From positions 186,001 to 250,000 of the forward strand of contig NZ_JAEQNA010000004.1 in NCBI RefSeq assembly GCF_016722895.1: a stretch of 64,000 nt of DNA. Direction: 5' to 3'. The position numbers were made by a program, and so were the translations under genes. Positions 30,709-38,288 of this stretch are shown piece after piece (the stretch's first letter is position 1; the number at the start of each line of letters is the position of its first letter). Source of the DNA: Ramlibacter aurantiacus (GTDB taxonomy: Bacteria > Pseudomonadota > Gammaproteobacteria > Burkholderiales > Burkholderiaceae_C). The notes below the pieces were generated by a model that was not told where the DNA came from, did not search any database, and saw only the letters and a list, made by a program, of their open reading frames with translations.

Positions 30709-31293
30709 TCATCCCCGCTCGAAACGGAACACCGCCGTCGATGCCCGGGCGTTGGGCAGCCAGCGCACCTCGTGTCCGTCCTGCACGCCGAACGCATCGA
30801 GGATCGACAAGCGATTGCGGGTGGCCAGCACCTCGAAGTCCTTGAAGGTGCCCACGCGGATGTTGGGCGTGTCGTACCACTGGTAGGGCAGGCGCTTGGT
30901 GACCGGCATGCGCCCGCGCAGCACCGCGAGGCGGTTGGGCCAGTGCGCGAAATTGGGGAAGGCCACGATGCCCACGCGACCCACCCGTGCCGTTTCCACC
31001 AGCATGGTTTCCGTGTTGCGCAGGTGTTGCAGGGTGTCGATCTGCAGCACCACGTCGAAGCTGTCGTCGTCGAACATGGCCAGGCCTTCGTCCAGGTTCA
31101 ACTGGATCACGTCGACGCCGCGACGCACGCAGGCGATCACGTTGTCGTCGGCGATCTCGACGCCATACCCGGTGCAGCCTCGTTCGCGCTGCAGCAGGTC
31201 GAGCAGGGCGCCGTCGCCGCATCCGAGGTCGAGCACCCGCGATCCGGTGGGCACCATGCGGGCAATGGTCTGCAGCAGGGGGCGGTCGCTCAT
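30709..31293 (-). CDS. metW: Methionine biosynthesis protein MetW
   Basis: A 194-residue SAM-dependent-methyltransferase-fold protein with [18 protein letters not shown] (motif I), [19 protein letters not shown] and [20 protein letters not shown], diagnostic of MetW. In betaproteobacteria MetW partners MetX in homoserine acylation. Usually metX and metW are adjacent; here a gene on the opposite strand lies between them, so metW probably uses its own promoter in the 71-bp gap upstream. Confidence 0.93.
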   Translation of the reverse strand: MSDRPLLQTIARMVPTGSRVLDLGCGDGALLDLLQRERGCTGYGVEIADDNVIACVRRGVDVIQLNLDEGLAMFDDDSFDVVLQIDTLQHLRNTETMLVETARVGRVGIVAFPNFAHWPNRLAVLRGRMPVTKRLPYQWYDTPNIRVGTFKDFEVLATRNRLSILDAFGVQDGHEVRWLPNARASTAVFRFERG

Positions 31294-31364
31294 GGACGCT
31301 CCGTGCCGAAGCCGGCTGGCAGAATCCCGGCGCCGGGACGAACCACCCGGAGGAGGGAAAAACA

Positions 31365-31937
31365 ATGCGACGAACGATCAAGCAACTGGCCCTGGCCACA
31401 GCCCTGTTGGCCGCCAGCGCCGCGCACGCGCAGGCGACCTGGAGCGGCTGGCTGTGCTGCAGCCTGCGCGGTGACGGCAAGTGGATCAGCGACATCAACT
31501 ACGACGAGGGGCCCACGCACCGCATCATTCCGGCGGGCACGCCGGTGCAGATCACCGGCTATGGCCGCTATCGCGTGCTGGTGACCATCGATGGCAAGTC
31601 GCAAGCCATCGGCAACGACTACAGCCGCGACCTGGGACTGGAGGCGTTCGCGCGGCGCTACGTGCTGGCTGAAGACCCCAGCGCCACGCTCGCCTCTCAC
31701 CCGCCCAAGATCCGCGAGGCGATCGCAGCGGGCAAGGTGACCCGCGGCATGACGCGTGAACAGGCGCGCATGGCGGTGGGCTGGCCGGTGAGCAGCGAGA
31801 ACCCCGACCCCCAGGCCAAGGTGCTGCGCCACTGGTTGAGCAGCTTCGCCGAGTACCAGCTGGTCTTCGACGCCTCGGGCCGCATCAGCGACATCAACAC
31901 CGATCCGGCGACCCGCAACGCGGTGGTGGTGGACTAG
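31365..31937 (+). CDS. Secreted protein of unknown function
   Basis: A 190-residue protein with a signal peptide ([20 protein letters not shown], cut near AHAQ) and a strong GGAGGAGGG ribosome binding site. The mature part has [20 protein letters not shown], a mid-section [19 protein letters not shown] barrel strand, and a C-terminal [20 protein letters not shown] that resembles the start of a BamE/SmpA domain. I do not recognise a specific family. It lies on the plus strand between metW and metX, which are both on the minus strand, and ends 5 bp from the metX stop. Confidence 0.85.
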   Translation: MRRTIKQLALATALLAASAAHAQATWSGWLCCSLRGDGKWISDINYDEGPTHRIIPAGTPVQITGYGRYRVLVTIDGKSQAIGNDYSRDLGLEAFARRYVLAEDPSATLASHPPKIREAIAAGKVTRGMTREQARMAVGWPVSSENPDPQAKVLRHWLSSFAEYQLVFDASGRISDINTDPATRNAVVVD

Positions 31938-31942
31938 CGCGT

Positions 31943-33094
31943 TCACGCGGACAACTCCCGGGCAATGCCGTCGAACCAGGCGCGCACCAGGGCCAGGTAA
32001 CGCGGGTCTTCCAGCAGGAAGGCATCGTGGCCATGGGGCGCGTCGATCTCGGCATAGCTCACGCTGCGCCGGTTCTCCAGCAGCGCCTTGACCATCTCGC
32101 GGCTGCGCGCCGGCGAGAAGCGCCAGTCGGTGCTGAAGCTCACGATGAGGAAGCGGGCGCAAGCCGCCGCCAGTGCTTTGGTGAGGTTGCCGCCGAAGCG
32201 GCGCGCCGGATCGAAATAGTCCAGGGCGCGGGTGATCAGCAGGTATGTGTTGGCATCGAAGTACTCGCTGAACTTGTCGCCCTGGTATCGCAGGTAGCTC
32301 TCGATCTGGAACTCCACTTCCTGCGTGGTGTAGCGGTAGTCGCTGGCGGCGGCTCCCACGGCGCTGCGCAACTCGCGTCCGAACTTCTCGTTCATGACGT
32401 CGTCCGAGAGGTAGGTGATGTGGCCGATCATGCGGGCAATGCGCAGTCCCCGTCGCGGCACCACCCCATGTGCATAGAAGTGGCCGCCGTGGAAGTCCGG
32501 GTCGGTGACGATGGCCCTGCGCGCCACCTCGTTGAAAGCGATGTTCTCGGCGTTGAGGTTGGGTGCGCTGGCAATCACCGCTGCGTGGCGCACCCGCTTG
32601 GGGTACTGCAGCGTCCACGACAACGCCTGCATGCCGCCCAGGCTGCCGCCCATGACGGCTGCCAACTGATCGATGCCCAGCGCATCCACCAGCCGCGCTT
32701 GCGCGTTCACCCAGTCTTCCACGGTGACCACGGGAAAGTCGGCCCCCCACGGCTTGCCAGTCGCGGGATTCGTGTGCATGGGACCCGTGGAGCCGAAGCA
32801 CGAACCCAGGTTGTTCACGCCGATGACGAAGAAGCGGTCGGTGTCCACCGGCTTGCCGGGGCCGATCATGCTGTCCCACCAGCCCTCGGACCTGGGCTGG
32901 CCCTCGTAGACGCCGGCCACGTGGTGCGAGGCGTTGAGGGCGTGGCATACCAGCACCGCGTTGCTGCGATCGGCGTTCAGCCGGCCATAGGTCTCGTAGG
33001 CCAGGTCGTACTGCGCGATGGACGCACCGCTTTGCAGCGCCAGCGGCTGCGGGAAATGCAGAGCCTGAGGTTGAGCGACCAGCGTCATCGACAT
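31943..33094 (-). CDS. metX: Homoserine O-acyltransferase MetX
   Basis: An alpha/beta hydrolase-fold enzyme that acylates homoserine, the first committed step to methionine; betaproteobacterial members often use succinyl-CoA. The 383-residue product has [14 protein letters not shown], the nucleophile in [14 protein letters not shown] (Ser 151), and the terminal [13 protein letters not shown] with the catalytic His. Starts ATG at 33094 or 33088 are both possible. The first ATG comes three bases after the T-run of a terminator hairpin and has no Shine-Dalgarno sequence. A SAM-II riboswitch precedes the terminator. Confidence 0.95.
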   Translation of the reverse strand: MSMTLVAQPQALHFPQPLALQSGASIAQYDLAYETYGRLNADRSNAVLVCHALNASHHVAGVYEGQPRSEGWWDSMIGPGKPVDTDRFFVIGVNNLGSCFGSTGPMHTNPATGKPWGADFPVVTVEDWVNAQARLVDALGIDQLAAVMGGSLGGMQALSWTLQYPKRVRHAAVIASAPNLNAENIAFNEVARRAIVTDPDFHGGHFYAHGVVPRRGLRIARMIGHITYLSDDVMNEKFGRELRSAVGAAASDYRYTTQEVEFQIESYLRYQGDKFSEYFDANTYLLITRALDYFDPARRFGGNLTKALAAACARFLIVSFSTDWRFSPARSREMVKALLENRRSVSYAEIDAPHGHDAFLLEDPRYLALVRAWFDGIARELSA

Positions 33095-33096
33095 CC

Positions 33097-33135
33097 AAAA
33101 ACAAAACCGGCGTCGCCAAGTGCGAGGCCGGTTTT
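33097..33135 (-). terminator. Intrinsic terminator in the metX leader
   Basis: On the minus strand AAAACCGGC pairs with GCCGGTTTT; inside, TCGC pairs with GCGA around a 5-base loop. A GTTTTT run follows and ends two bases before the metX ATG. Placed directly after the SAM-II aptamer, it can stop transcription before metX when the terminator form is favoured. Confidence 0.85.
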
Positions 33136-33138
33136 CAC

Positions 33139-33200
33139 GCGGGCTTCGTCTTTAGCTGAACTTGTTAGAGCGCCCGCAATCGGAAGCAAATCGGCGCTGA
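33139..33200 (-). ncRNA. SAM-II riboswitch upstream of metX
   Basis: The leader RNA fits the SAM-II pseudoknot. P1: AGCGCC (33198-33193) pairs with GGCGCU (33174-33169). Between them come CGAUUUG and CCGAUUGC, close to the family's UGAUUU and CCG-UUGC. After P1 follow UCUAACAA and the conserved GCUAAA. Then GAAGC (33147-33143) pairs with the loop GCUUC (33187-33183) as the second helix. A possible -10 element TATACT lies at 33214-33209. An alternative pairing GCGGGC (33177-33172) with GCCCGC (33144-33139) would break P1. SAM-II normally lowers methionine gene expression when SAM is high. Confidence 0.8.
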
Positions 33201-33240
33201 AGCGGCGCAGTATAGCCGTGCGGTTCGCGTGCCCGCCAGG

Positions 33241-33744
33241 CTAGAGCTCCACATCGATGCCTGGCTGGGCGCGCAATTCGGTCACGACGCCGGTGAGCAT
33301 CTGGAGGGTCTCGATGCACACCTCGTCGTTGCCTACGAGCATGGCCGGCGAAGCGGCGGTTGCCACCAGGCGACCCGACTCGGGATGGATCCCCAGCACG
33401 ATCCCCGGGTAGGTGCGGCACAGGTTGTGCTCGAGCGCCGCCCGATACACCTGGTGCAGCGACGGCGGCCGCGGCAAGCCCACGTCGCAGAAGAATTCGA
33501 CCGAGTCGGTCTCGGCGTTCAGACGCATCACGACCGTACAGTCATTGAGAACGAAGCCCCCGTTGGCCAGCGCCTCGCGAGCAGCGTCACCCGGGCCGAC
33601 CATGCGCTCGACCACCCGCGGCAACATGGCCTCGAAGAACTTCGAACTCAGGTTGTGCAGGTGTTCGTCCATCTGCTCCATTTCCGCCGCGAAGGAAGGG
33701 CCGGAATCCTCGGCGGGCGCTTCATGCGATTGCGAACTGATCAT
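33241..33744 (-). CDS. CesT/Tir-family type III secretion chaperone-like protein
   Basis: A 167-residue acidic protein. After about 60 helical residues comes the alternating strand/helix pattern of class I type III chaperones: GFVLNDCTVVMRLNAETDSVEFFCDVGLP, HQVYRAALEHNLCRTYPGIVLGIHPESGRLVATA, and a final helix VCIETLQMLTGVVTELRAQ. Such chaperones are small dimers that bind the disordered N-terminus of a cognate effector. The ATG at 33744 follows GGGAGG and lies 19 bp after the large gene that ends at 33764, so the two form an operon. No secretion apparatus is in the window. The assignment is by fold-level similarity and context. Confidence 0.7.
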   Translation of the reverse strand: MISSQSHEAPAEDSGPSFAAEMEQMDEHLHNLSSKFFEAMLPRVVERMVGPGDAAREALANGGFVLNDCTVVMRLNAETDSVEFFCDVGLPRPPSLHQVYRAALEHNLCRTYPGIVLGIHPESGRLVATAASPAMLVGNDEVCIETLQMLTGVVTELRAQPGIDVEL

Positions 33745-33763
33745 GTCTGCCTCCCGTTTTCGT

Positions 33764-35488
33764 TCAGTGCGGCACGGTCGCCGTCGCCGGCATGATCGCC
33801 GCCACCGCCCTCGCTGATGCCGGCTGGGCAGCGGCTGGCTGCCCAGCCGCCTGCCTGGGCGGCACGACCGCGCCCAGCACCCATCCCCACGACAGTCCCA
33901 GCCACAGGCCGGCACCCACACTCAGGGCCATTTTCACCGTCGGGTTGTGAGCCAACGGTGCGATGGCCCGGCCGGCCGTCGAATAAACGGTGGCGGCGCC
34001 ACGCCGGGTGATGTCCTTGACCGTGTCCCAATCCGGGCGTTGCCACCTGGTCTCCGGCGCAGCGGGTCCCTCGCCCGGCTCCAGCGGCACGGACGCGGCA
34101 GCCGGCTGCGCGTGCTTCGAATCGCGAAGCTGGACAACCGGCTCCCTCAGCGCGCTTGCGAAGCCGGTCGCAAGGTCGGCACCGTATCCCTTGATCGCCT
34201 CCCACGTTCCCTGCCGCAGATCCTCGATCGCCTTCTTGAGTGCCTCCTCTTTCTCTGGGGTGCTGGCATCAAGAAAAACAGAATCCCGGCGCCCCTCGGT
34301 GCGGCATGCCTCGACCACCGAGGTGCTGACAGCGGTCGCCACACTGGAACACATCGTGCTGACCACATAGGCGGGGGCGAGCTGCTGCGGACTGGTGCCG
34401 AACAGGCCTGCGCCCACCATGGAATGACCCAATGCGAACGGCCAGAACTGCAAACCGCTGGCGAACACCGCTCCGGTCGTGTCCTTGTCCGGAACCTGCT
34501 TGCCGTCGCGTTCGATCGGAGCGGGCTTGTTGTACTTGGGCATCAGCTTGCCGCCCTCGGCAACCCGGCTTGCCAGCGCGCCACCGAGCGTGATCCATCC
34601 GACCGCCACGAGGTAACTCAGGAAGTGATTGAAGATCGCCGCGTCATGCGCCGCGTCACCCGCGTAATCGTCCTTGTTGACGATTGGATGGTTGACGAGC
34701 AACCAGCCGCTCAGGGCCGCCGGGAAAAAGCTGAGGAGCGTCCGGAACACGACATGGCCATTGCGCCAGGCGTCACGCGTGCGGCTGGCAGCAACCAACG
34801 ACGTCACGTCTTCGCGAGTGACGCTCATCTTGTGCAGGGCGATGGCCGTCCTCTGAATACGCGATTCGCGCTCGCCGGCTGTGGGCGGAATGAACCGCTC
34901 GAGCGCTTTGGCCAGGTTTCGTCTCTCTGCGGCAGCGATGACGTGCAGCGCAGACTCGTGGTCGATCGTCCCTCGAATCGGCGTCGGCATGTAGGGCGCG
35001 AACTCAGCGAATGTCTCAGTGAAAGTCCCGCCGGGCTTCAGGGGGTGCCCTGCGGCACCCGCCGCGCTCGACCCGAGTGGAGGCGCTTGCTGGCTTCCCT
35101 CCGGCTCCTCGAGCTGTCCATTGCGTGCGGCCCATGGCGAAGCCGTTGCCGAGGACGCGGCCGAATCGATCTGTCCGCCCTTGGACTCACGCTCCGCCTT
35201 GCGGTCTTTCCCTGGTTCGCGTGACCCAACCTGGCCAGCAGCGGCTGCTGTCGACGTAGCTGAGTTTGTGGATGGACGAGGAGAAAACACTTTGGCAGGC
35301 CCCACCCCCGTTGCAGCTCGGTCTCTCAGCGGTGGGCTGGCGGCATGGAACTGTACGGGCAGCGCGCTTGTGGACCCTTCCCCGCGTGCGGGCGTTGTCC
35401 GAGCGGGAGACTTGGGCAGGTCATTGCTGCGCCGCGAAGTCCCCGGTGAAAAAGCACCACCCCCGTTCTTGACTGAGCGATCACCCAT
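33764..35488 (-). CDS. Candidate type III effector with disordered N-terminus and membrane segments
   Basis: A 574-residue protein that I do not recognise. Residues 1-155 are Ser/Pro/Gly/Ala/Thr-rich and predicted disordered without a Sec signal, as in type III effectors. Residues 156-245 look helical and soluble (ERRNLAKALERFIPP, VTREDVTSLVAASRTRDAW). Hydrophobic stretches lie near 247-266, 285-305, 341-363, 371-392 and 519-541; the last 30 residues are Ala/Pro-rich. A CesT-like chaperone gene follows in the same operon. Its composition seems less uniformly GC-rich than its housekeeping neighbours, which suggests acquisition. Alternatives are a membrane protein of another secretion route or a chaperone-bound toxin. 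Confidence 0.6.
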   Translation of the reverse strand: MGDRSVKNGGGAFSPGTSRRSNDLPKSPARTTPARGEGSTSALPVQFHAASPPLRDRAATGVGPAKVFSPRPSTNSATSTAAAAGQVGSREPGKDRKAERESKGGQIDSAASSATASPWAARNGQLEEPEGSQQAPPLGSSAAGAAGHPLKPGGTFTETFAEFAPYMPTPIRGTIDHESALHVIAAAERRNLAKALERFIPPTAGERESRIQRTAIALHKMSVTREDVTSLVAASRTRDAWRNGHVVFRTLLSFFPAALSGWLLVNHPIVNKDDYAGDAAHDAAIFNHFLSYLVAVGWITLGGALASRVAEGGKLMPKYNKPAPIERDGKQVPDKDTTGAVFASGLQFWPFALGHSMVGAGLFGTSPQQLAPAYVVSTMCSSVATAVSTSVVEACRTEGRRDSVFLDASTPEKEEALKKAIEDLRQGTWEAIKGYGADLATGFASALREPVVQLRDSKHAQPAAASVPLEPGEGPAAPETRWQRPDWDTVKDITRRGAATVYSTAGRAIAPLAHNPTVKMALSVGAGLWLGLSWGWVLGAVVPPRQAAGQPAAAQPASARAVAAIMPATATVPH

Positions 35489-35711
35489 AGAAGTTCATCC
35501 TGTCCAAACCCGCCGGACTCATCAGTCGGCACGGGAGAACGTTCGTTCCTAGATGCTTTCCCTATGGATCCCGTTGTCGAGCCAGCCGGGGGTTTGCGCC
35601 CTTGCGTCCAGCCTCAAGCTGTGATTCATAATGGCCTCGCGTGGGTTCGTGCCCGCGCAAGATTGCGGTGAACAGTTCATCTTCGCGTTGTTGCTCAGTT
35701 AAAGCGCTTCC

Positions 35712-35750
35712 GGGACTCATCGCTCAGGTCTATGTTTTTTTAGGAGTCCC
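35712..35750 (+). promoter_or_regulatory. Leader hairpin covering the ribosome binding site of the RRM gene
   Basis: GGGACTC (35712-35718) is complementary to GAGTCCC (35744-35750). The Shine-Dalgarno AGGAG (35742-35746) overlaps the right arm, and a run of seven T lies in the loop. The ATG is at 35757. The structure could gate translation, for instance as a temperature-sensitive element. A possible promoter (TTGCGT at 35602, CATAAT at 35627, spacer 19) would give a leader of about 115 bases. Confidence 0.55.
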
Positions 35751-35756
35751 AATCAA

Positions 35757-36263
35757 ATGGGCAACAAACTTTACGTGGGCAACCTGCCCTATTCCGTGCG
35801 CGATAGCGACCTCGAGCAGGCGTTCAGCCAATTTGGCGCCGTCACGAGCGCCAAGGTGATGATGGAGCGCGACACCGGCCGGTCCAAAGGCTTCGGTTTC
35901 GTCGAGATGGGCAGCGACGCGGAAGCGCAGGCAGCCATCAACGGCATGAATGGCCAGCCCCTGGGCGGTCGCAGCGTGGTGGTCAACGAAGCCCGTCCGC
36001 CTGAGCCGCGCTCACGCAGCGGCGGCTACGGTGGTGGTGGCGGCGGCTACGGCGGCGGTGGTGGTGGTTACGGCGGTGGCGGCGGCGGCTACGGTGGCGG
36101 CGGCGGCGGTTACGGCGGTGGCGGCAGTGGTGGCGGCGGCTACGGCGGCGGTGGCCGCAGTGGGGGCGGCGGTGGTGGCGGTGGCCGCGGCGGCAACGAC
36201 GGTGGTTTCCGTAGCCCCTACGGCTCCGGCCCGCGCGGCGGCGGCAATCGCGGCGGCTACTGA
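35757..36263 (+). CDS. Glycine-rich RNA-recognition-motif protein
   Basis: A 168-residue protein with one RRM (residues 3-82; RNP2 LYVGNL at 5-10, RNP1 KGFGFVEM at 44-51) and a Gly-rich tail of about 80 residues containing four YGGGGGG repeats and RGG-like motifs. The same plan occurs in cyanobacterial Rbp and plant glycine-rich RNA-binding proteins, many of which are cold-induced and act as RNA chaperones. The tail is low-complexity and could promote condensate formation. A hairpin covers its ribosome binding site and a strong terminator follows. Confidence 0.95.
   Translation: MGNKLYVGNLPYSVRDSDLEQAFSQFGAVTSAKVMMERDTGRSKGFGFVEMGSDAEAQAAINGMNGQPLGGRSVVVNEARPPEPRSRSGGYGGGGGGYGGGGGGYGGGGGGYGGGGGGYGGGGSGGGGYGGGGRSGGGGGGGGRGGNDGGFRSPYGSGPRGGGNRGGY
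36027..36110 (+). repeat. Four tandem 21-bp units encoding YGGGGGG
   Basis: Residues 91-118 of the RRM protein are four copies of YGGGGGG, encoded by TAC followed by GGN codons with varied third bases; less regular Gly-rich sequence continues to about 36200. The third-base variation argues against very recent slippage, but the tract is a likely site for length variation. Confidence 0.85.
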
Positions 36264-36287
36264 TCGCCCGGCGAGACAAACACGAAG

Positions 36288-36309
36288 AAGGGGCTTAGGC
36301 CCCTTTTTT
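36288..36309 (+). terminator. Intrinsic terminator after the RRM gene
   Basis: AAGGGGC and GCCCCTT form a perfect 7-bp stem with loop TTAG, followed by a run of T. It lies 25 bp after the stop codon and before the convergent SDR gene. Confidence 0.92.
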
Positions 36310-36321
36310 CATGGTCGGATC

Positions 36322-37104
36322 TCAGGCGTCGGTCGCGCGGTGCTTGCGAGGTCTGCCCTCGACCAGGCGATCGAAGACGGCATTGGGCAGCACTCGGAGC
36401 ACGCGGGCCGCGAGTCCCATCTGCCAGGGAATGATGCGGTGGCTGGCGCCCGCCTCGATGGCGCGGAATGCGCGGTCAGCCAGCTCGGCGGGCTGCAGCA
36501 GGAACGGCATGGGATAGCGGTTGCGCTGCGTCAGCGGCGTGGCCACCCACCCGGGACTGATGGTGACCACCCGCACGCCCGCGGCCTTGAGTTCGTTGCG
36601 CAGCGATTCGCAGTAGCTGATGGCGGCAGCCTTGCTGGCGCAATACGCCCCGTGGCCGGGCAGGCCCCGGACCCCGCCCACGCTGCCGATTCCCACCAAG
36701 GTGCCGCGCTGCCGCCGCACCATGGGCGCGATGAAGGGCTGGAAAGTGGCGGCCAGGCCGAGCACGTTGGTGGCGAAGCTCAACGCCATGACGTCGAGGT
36801 CCTCGCGCCGCGAAGTGTCCACCCCCAGGCTGATGCCGGCGTTGCCGATCACGATGTCCGGCAATCCCTGCATGGCCAGACAGGCCCGGCCCGCAGCGAC
36901 GATGCTGTCGGTGCTGGTGACGTCCGCGCCGTAGACCGCAAACCGGCCGGTCTCGAGCGGTAGCCGCTCGGCCCAGGCTTGCATCTCGGCGCTGCGGCGA
37001 GCAACCAGTGCCAGCCGCCAGCCCGCCGCCGCATAGCGCTGGGCCAACGCCTGGCCGATGCCGCTGGACGCGCCGGTGATGAAGACCAGGGGCCGGTCGC
37101 TCAC
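36322..37104 (-). CDS. Short-chain dehydrogenase/reductase
   Basis: A 260-residue classical SDR: cofactor motif TGASSGIGQAL, NAG in VIGNAGISLG, catalytic Ser in IGSVGGVRG and YCASK (Tyr-x-x-x-Lys), then SPGWVATPLT. The start is GTG at 37102-37104, overlapping the lptC stop (GTGA), so it is coupled to the kdsD-kdsC-lptC operon. The substrate is unknown. In many Burkholderiales this place is held by lptA and lptB, which are not in the window. Confidence 0.9.
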   Translation of the reverse strand: MSDRPLVFITGASSGIGQALAQRYAAAGWRLALVARRSAEMQAWAERLPLETGRFAVYGADVTSTDSIVAAGRACLAMQGLPDIVIGNAGISLGVDTSRREDLDVMALSFATNVLGLAATFQPFIAPMVRRQRGTLVGIGSVGGVRGLPGHGAYCASKAAAISYCESLRNELKAAGVRVVTISPGWVATPLTQRNRYPMPFLLQPAELADRAFRAIEAGASHRIIPWQMGLAARVLRVLPNAVFDRLVEGRPRKHRATDA

Positions 37105-37745
37105 GAAGGCCTCGGCTCGGGGGCCAGCGTGCCGCGCACGCGGCCCTCCAACTGCAGGACACGATCGAGGTTGTCGTAATCGAGGCGGTCCGCCGTGAAG
37201 CGGTGGTTGCCCTGCACCAGGACCACCGGCTTGTGCGACAGCAGCCGCTCGGTATCGACGAAGGCATGCAGGAACTCACCGCTGATTTCCATCCGGGGCC
37301 GCAGTTCGCCGTCGGGACCGCGACTCGCCTCCCGGGTGACCACCGCATCACCGATCAACTGCACCTCGGAGCCGTCACCGTTGGAGATGCCGCGCCTGGC
37401 GGTGGCGACCGTCAACTCGCCGCGTTCATTGAAGGCGCGCACGCGCGGATTGTCTATTTCGAGCGTGTCCGTGTCCGGATAGTGGCGAGCTTCGGTGCCG
37501 AAGACCTCGCTCTTGAGCCGCCCGGTGTCGTCGAAATGGCGTACCGCGAAGCGGCGCATGAAATAGTCCGGCTCGTGCGTCGGCGGCGCGGGGGCCGATG
37601 GCGGCGCGAACGTGGGTGTGTTGCGGGCCAGCCAGTAGGTGCCCAGGGCGACCAGCCCCATCAGCAGGATGGGTGTATAGACCGCGCTGCGGTCCCAGCC
37701 CTTGCGCAGCGAGCGCCAGAGCCAGGACATCACGCCTGCCCTCAT
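37101..37745 (-). CDS. lptC: LPS export ABC transporter periplasmic protein LptC
   Basis: A 214-residue bitopic inner membrane protein passing lipopolysaccharide from LptB2FG to LptA. One transmembrane helix (AVYTPILLMGLVALGTYWLA, about residues 21-40) precedes a beta-jellyroll domain (MRRFAVRHFDDTGRLKSEVFG, HYPDTDTLEIDNPRVRAFN, VQLIGDAVVTREASR, HRFTADRLDYDNLDRVLQLEG). The ATG at 37745 overlaps the kdsC stop (ATGA); an ATG five codons later is an alternative. It is coupled downstream to an SDR gene. Confidence 0.93.
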   Translation of the reverse strand: MRAGVMSWLWRSLRKGWDRSAVYTPILLMGLVALGTYWLARNTPTFAPPSAPAPPTHEPDYFMRRFAVRHFDDTGRLKSEVFGTEARHYPDTDTLEIDNPRVRAFNERGELTVATARRGISNGDGSEVQLIGDAVVTREASRGPDGELRPRMEISGEFLHAFVDTERLLSHKPVVLVQGNHRFTADRLDYDNLDRVLQLEGRVRGTLAPEPRPS

Positions 37746-38284
37746 CGATAGCTCTCCAGCAACTGGGCGTAGCGGCCGCTGGCCACCAGGAGCAGGTCGC
37801 AGAACTCGCGGGCCGCACCGTGCCCGCCGGCGGCAGCGGTGACATACCGCGCAACGCCCTTCACCTCGCGGTGGGCGTTGGCTGGCGCGGCTGCGAAGGC
37901 ACAGCGTCGCAGCACCGGCAGGTCGGGCCAATCGTCGCCGATGGCCGCCGCCTGCCCCCAGCCGAGGCCGAGCTCCTGCAGGCTGCGTTCAGCGGCCGGC
38001 GCCTTGTGCTCCGTGCCGTAGTGCACGTGGACCACGCCCAGGGCCGCCAGGCGAGCCCGCAGCGGCCCCGAATCACGACCGGTGATGACCACGGGCGTGA
38101 TGCCCCCCTGCTGCAACAGCTTCAGCCCCAGTCCGTCGAGGATGTGGAAGCGCTTGAGCATCTCACCCTCGGTGGACAGGTACAGGCCGCCATCGGTGAG
38201 CACGCCATCGATGTCGAAGAAGGCGACCCGGATGCCCTGGGCTGCGAGCAGCACCTCCGGGGCGAAGTTCAACTGGGGCTGCAT
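37742..38284 (-). CDS. kdsC: 3-deoxy-D-manno-octulosonate-8-phosphate phosphatase
   Basis: A 180-residue HAD-superfamily phosphatase removing phosphate from Kdo-8-phosphate in lipopolysaccharide core synthesis. Motif I FFDIDGVLTDG, motif II VITGRDSG, a Lys in TEHKAPAA, and motif III IGDDWPDLPVLRR are all present, and the short capless form matches KdsC. It lies between kdsD (4 bp upstream) and lptC (overlapping). Confidence 0.95.
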   Translation of the reverse strand: MQPQLNFAPEVLLAAQGIRVAFFDIDGVLTDGGLYLSTEGEMLKRFHILDGLGLKLLQQGGITPVVITGRDSGPLRARLAALGVVHVHYGTEHKAPAAERSLQELGLGWGQAAAIGDDWPDLPVLRRCAFAAAPANAHREVKGVARYVTAAAGGHGAAREFCDLLLVASGRYAQLLESYR

Positions 38285-38288
38285 GACG

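Noticed and set aside
35520..35545. GAACGTTC palindrome upstream of the 574-residue gene as an hrp or regulator box
   Set aside because: It is only 8 bp, does not fit TTCG-N16-TTCG, and such short palindromes are frequent by chance.
36021..36200. CRISPR-like regular repeat
   Set aside because: The repeats are codons for YGGGGGG in an RRM protein, without spacers of unique sequence.
35950..36963. 337-codon frame overlapping the RRM gene tail and the SDR gene
   Set aside because: The Val/Ala-rich sequence comes from reading the glycine repeat in another frame, then the antisense of the SDR gene.
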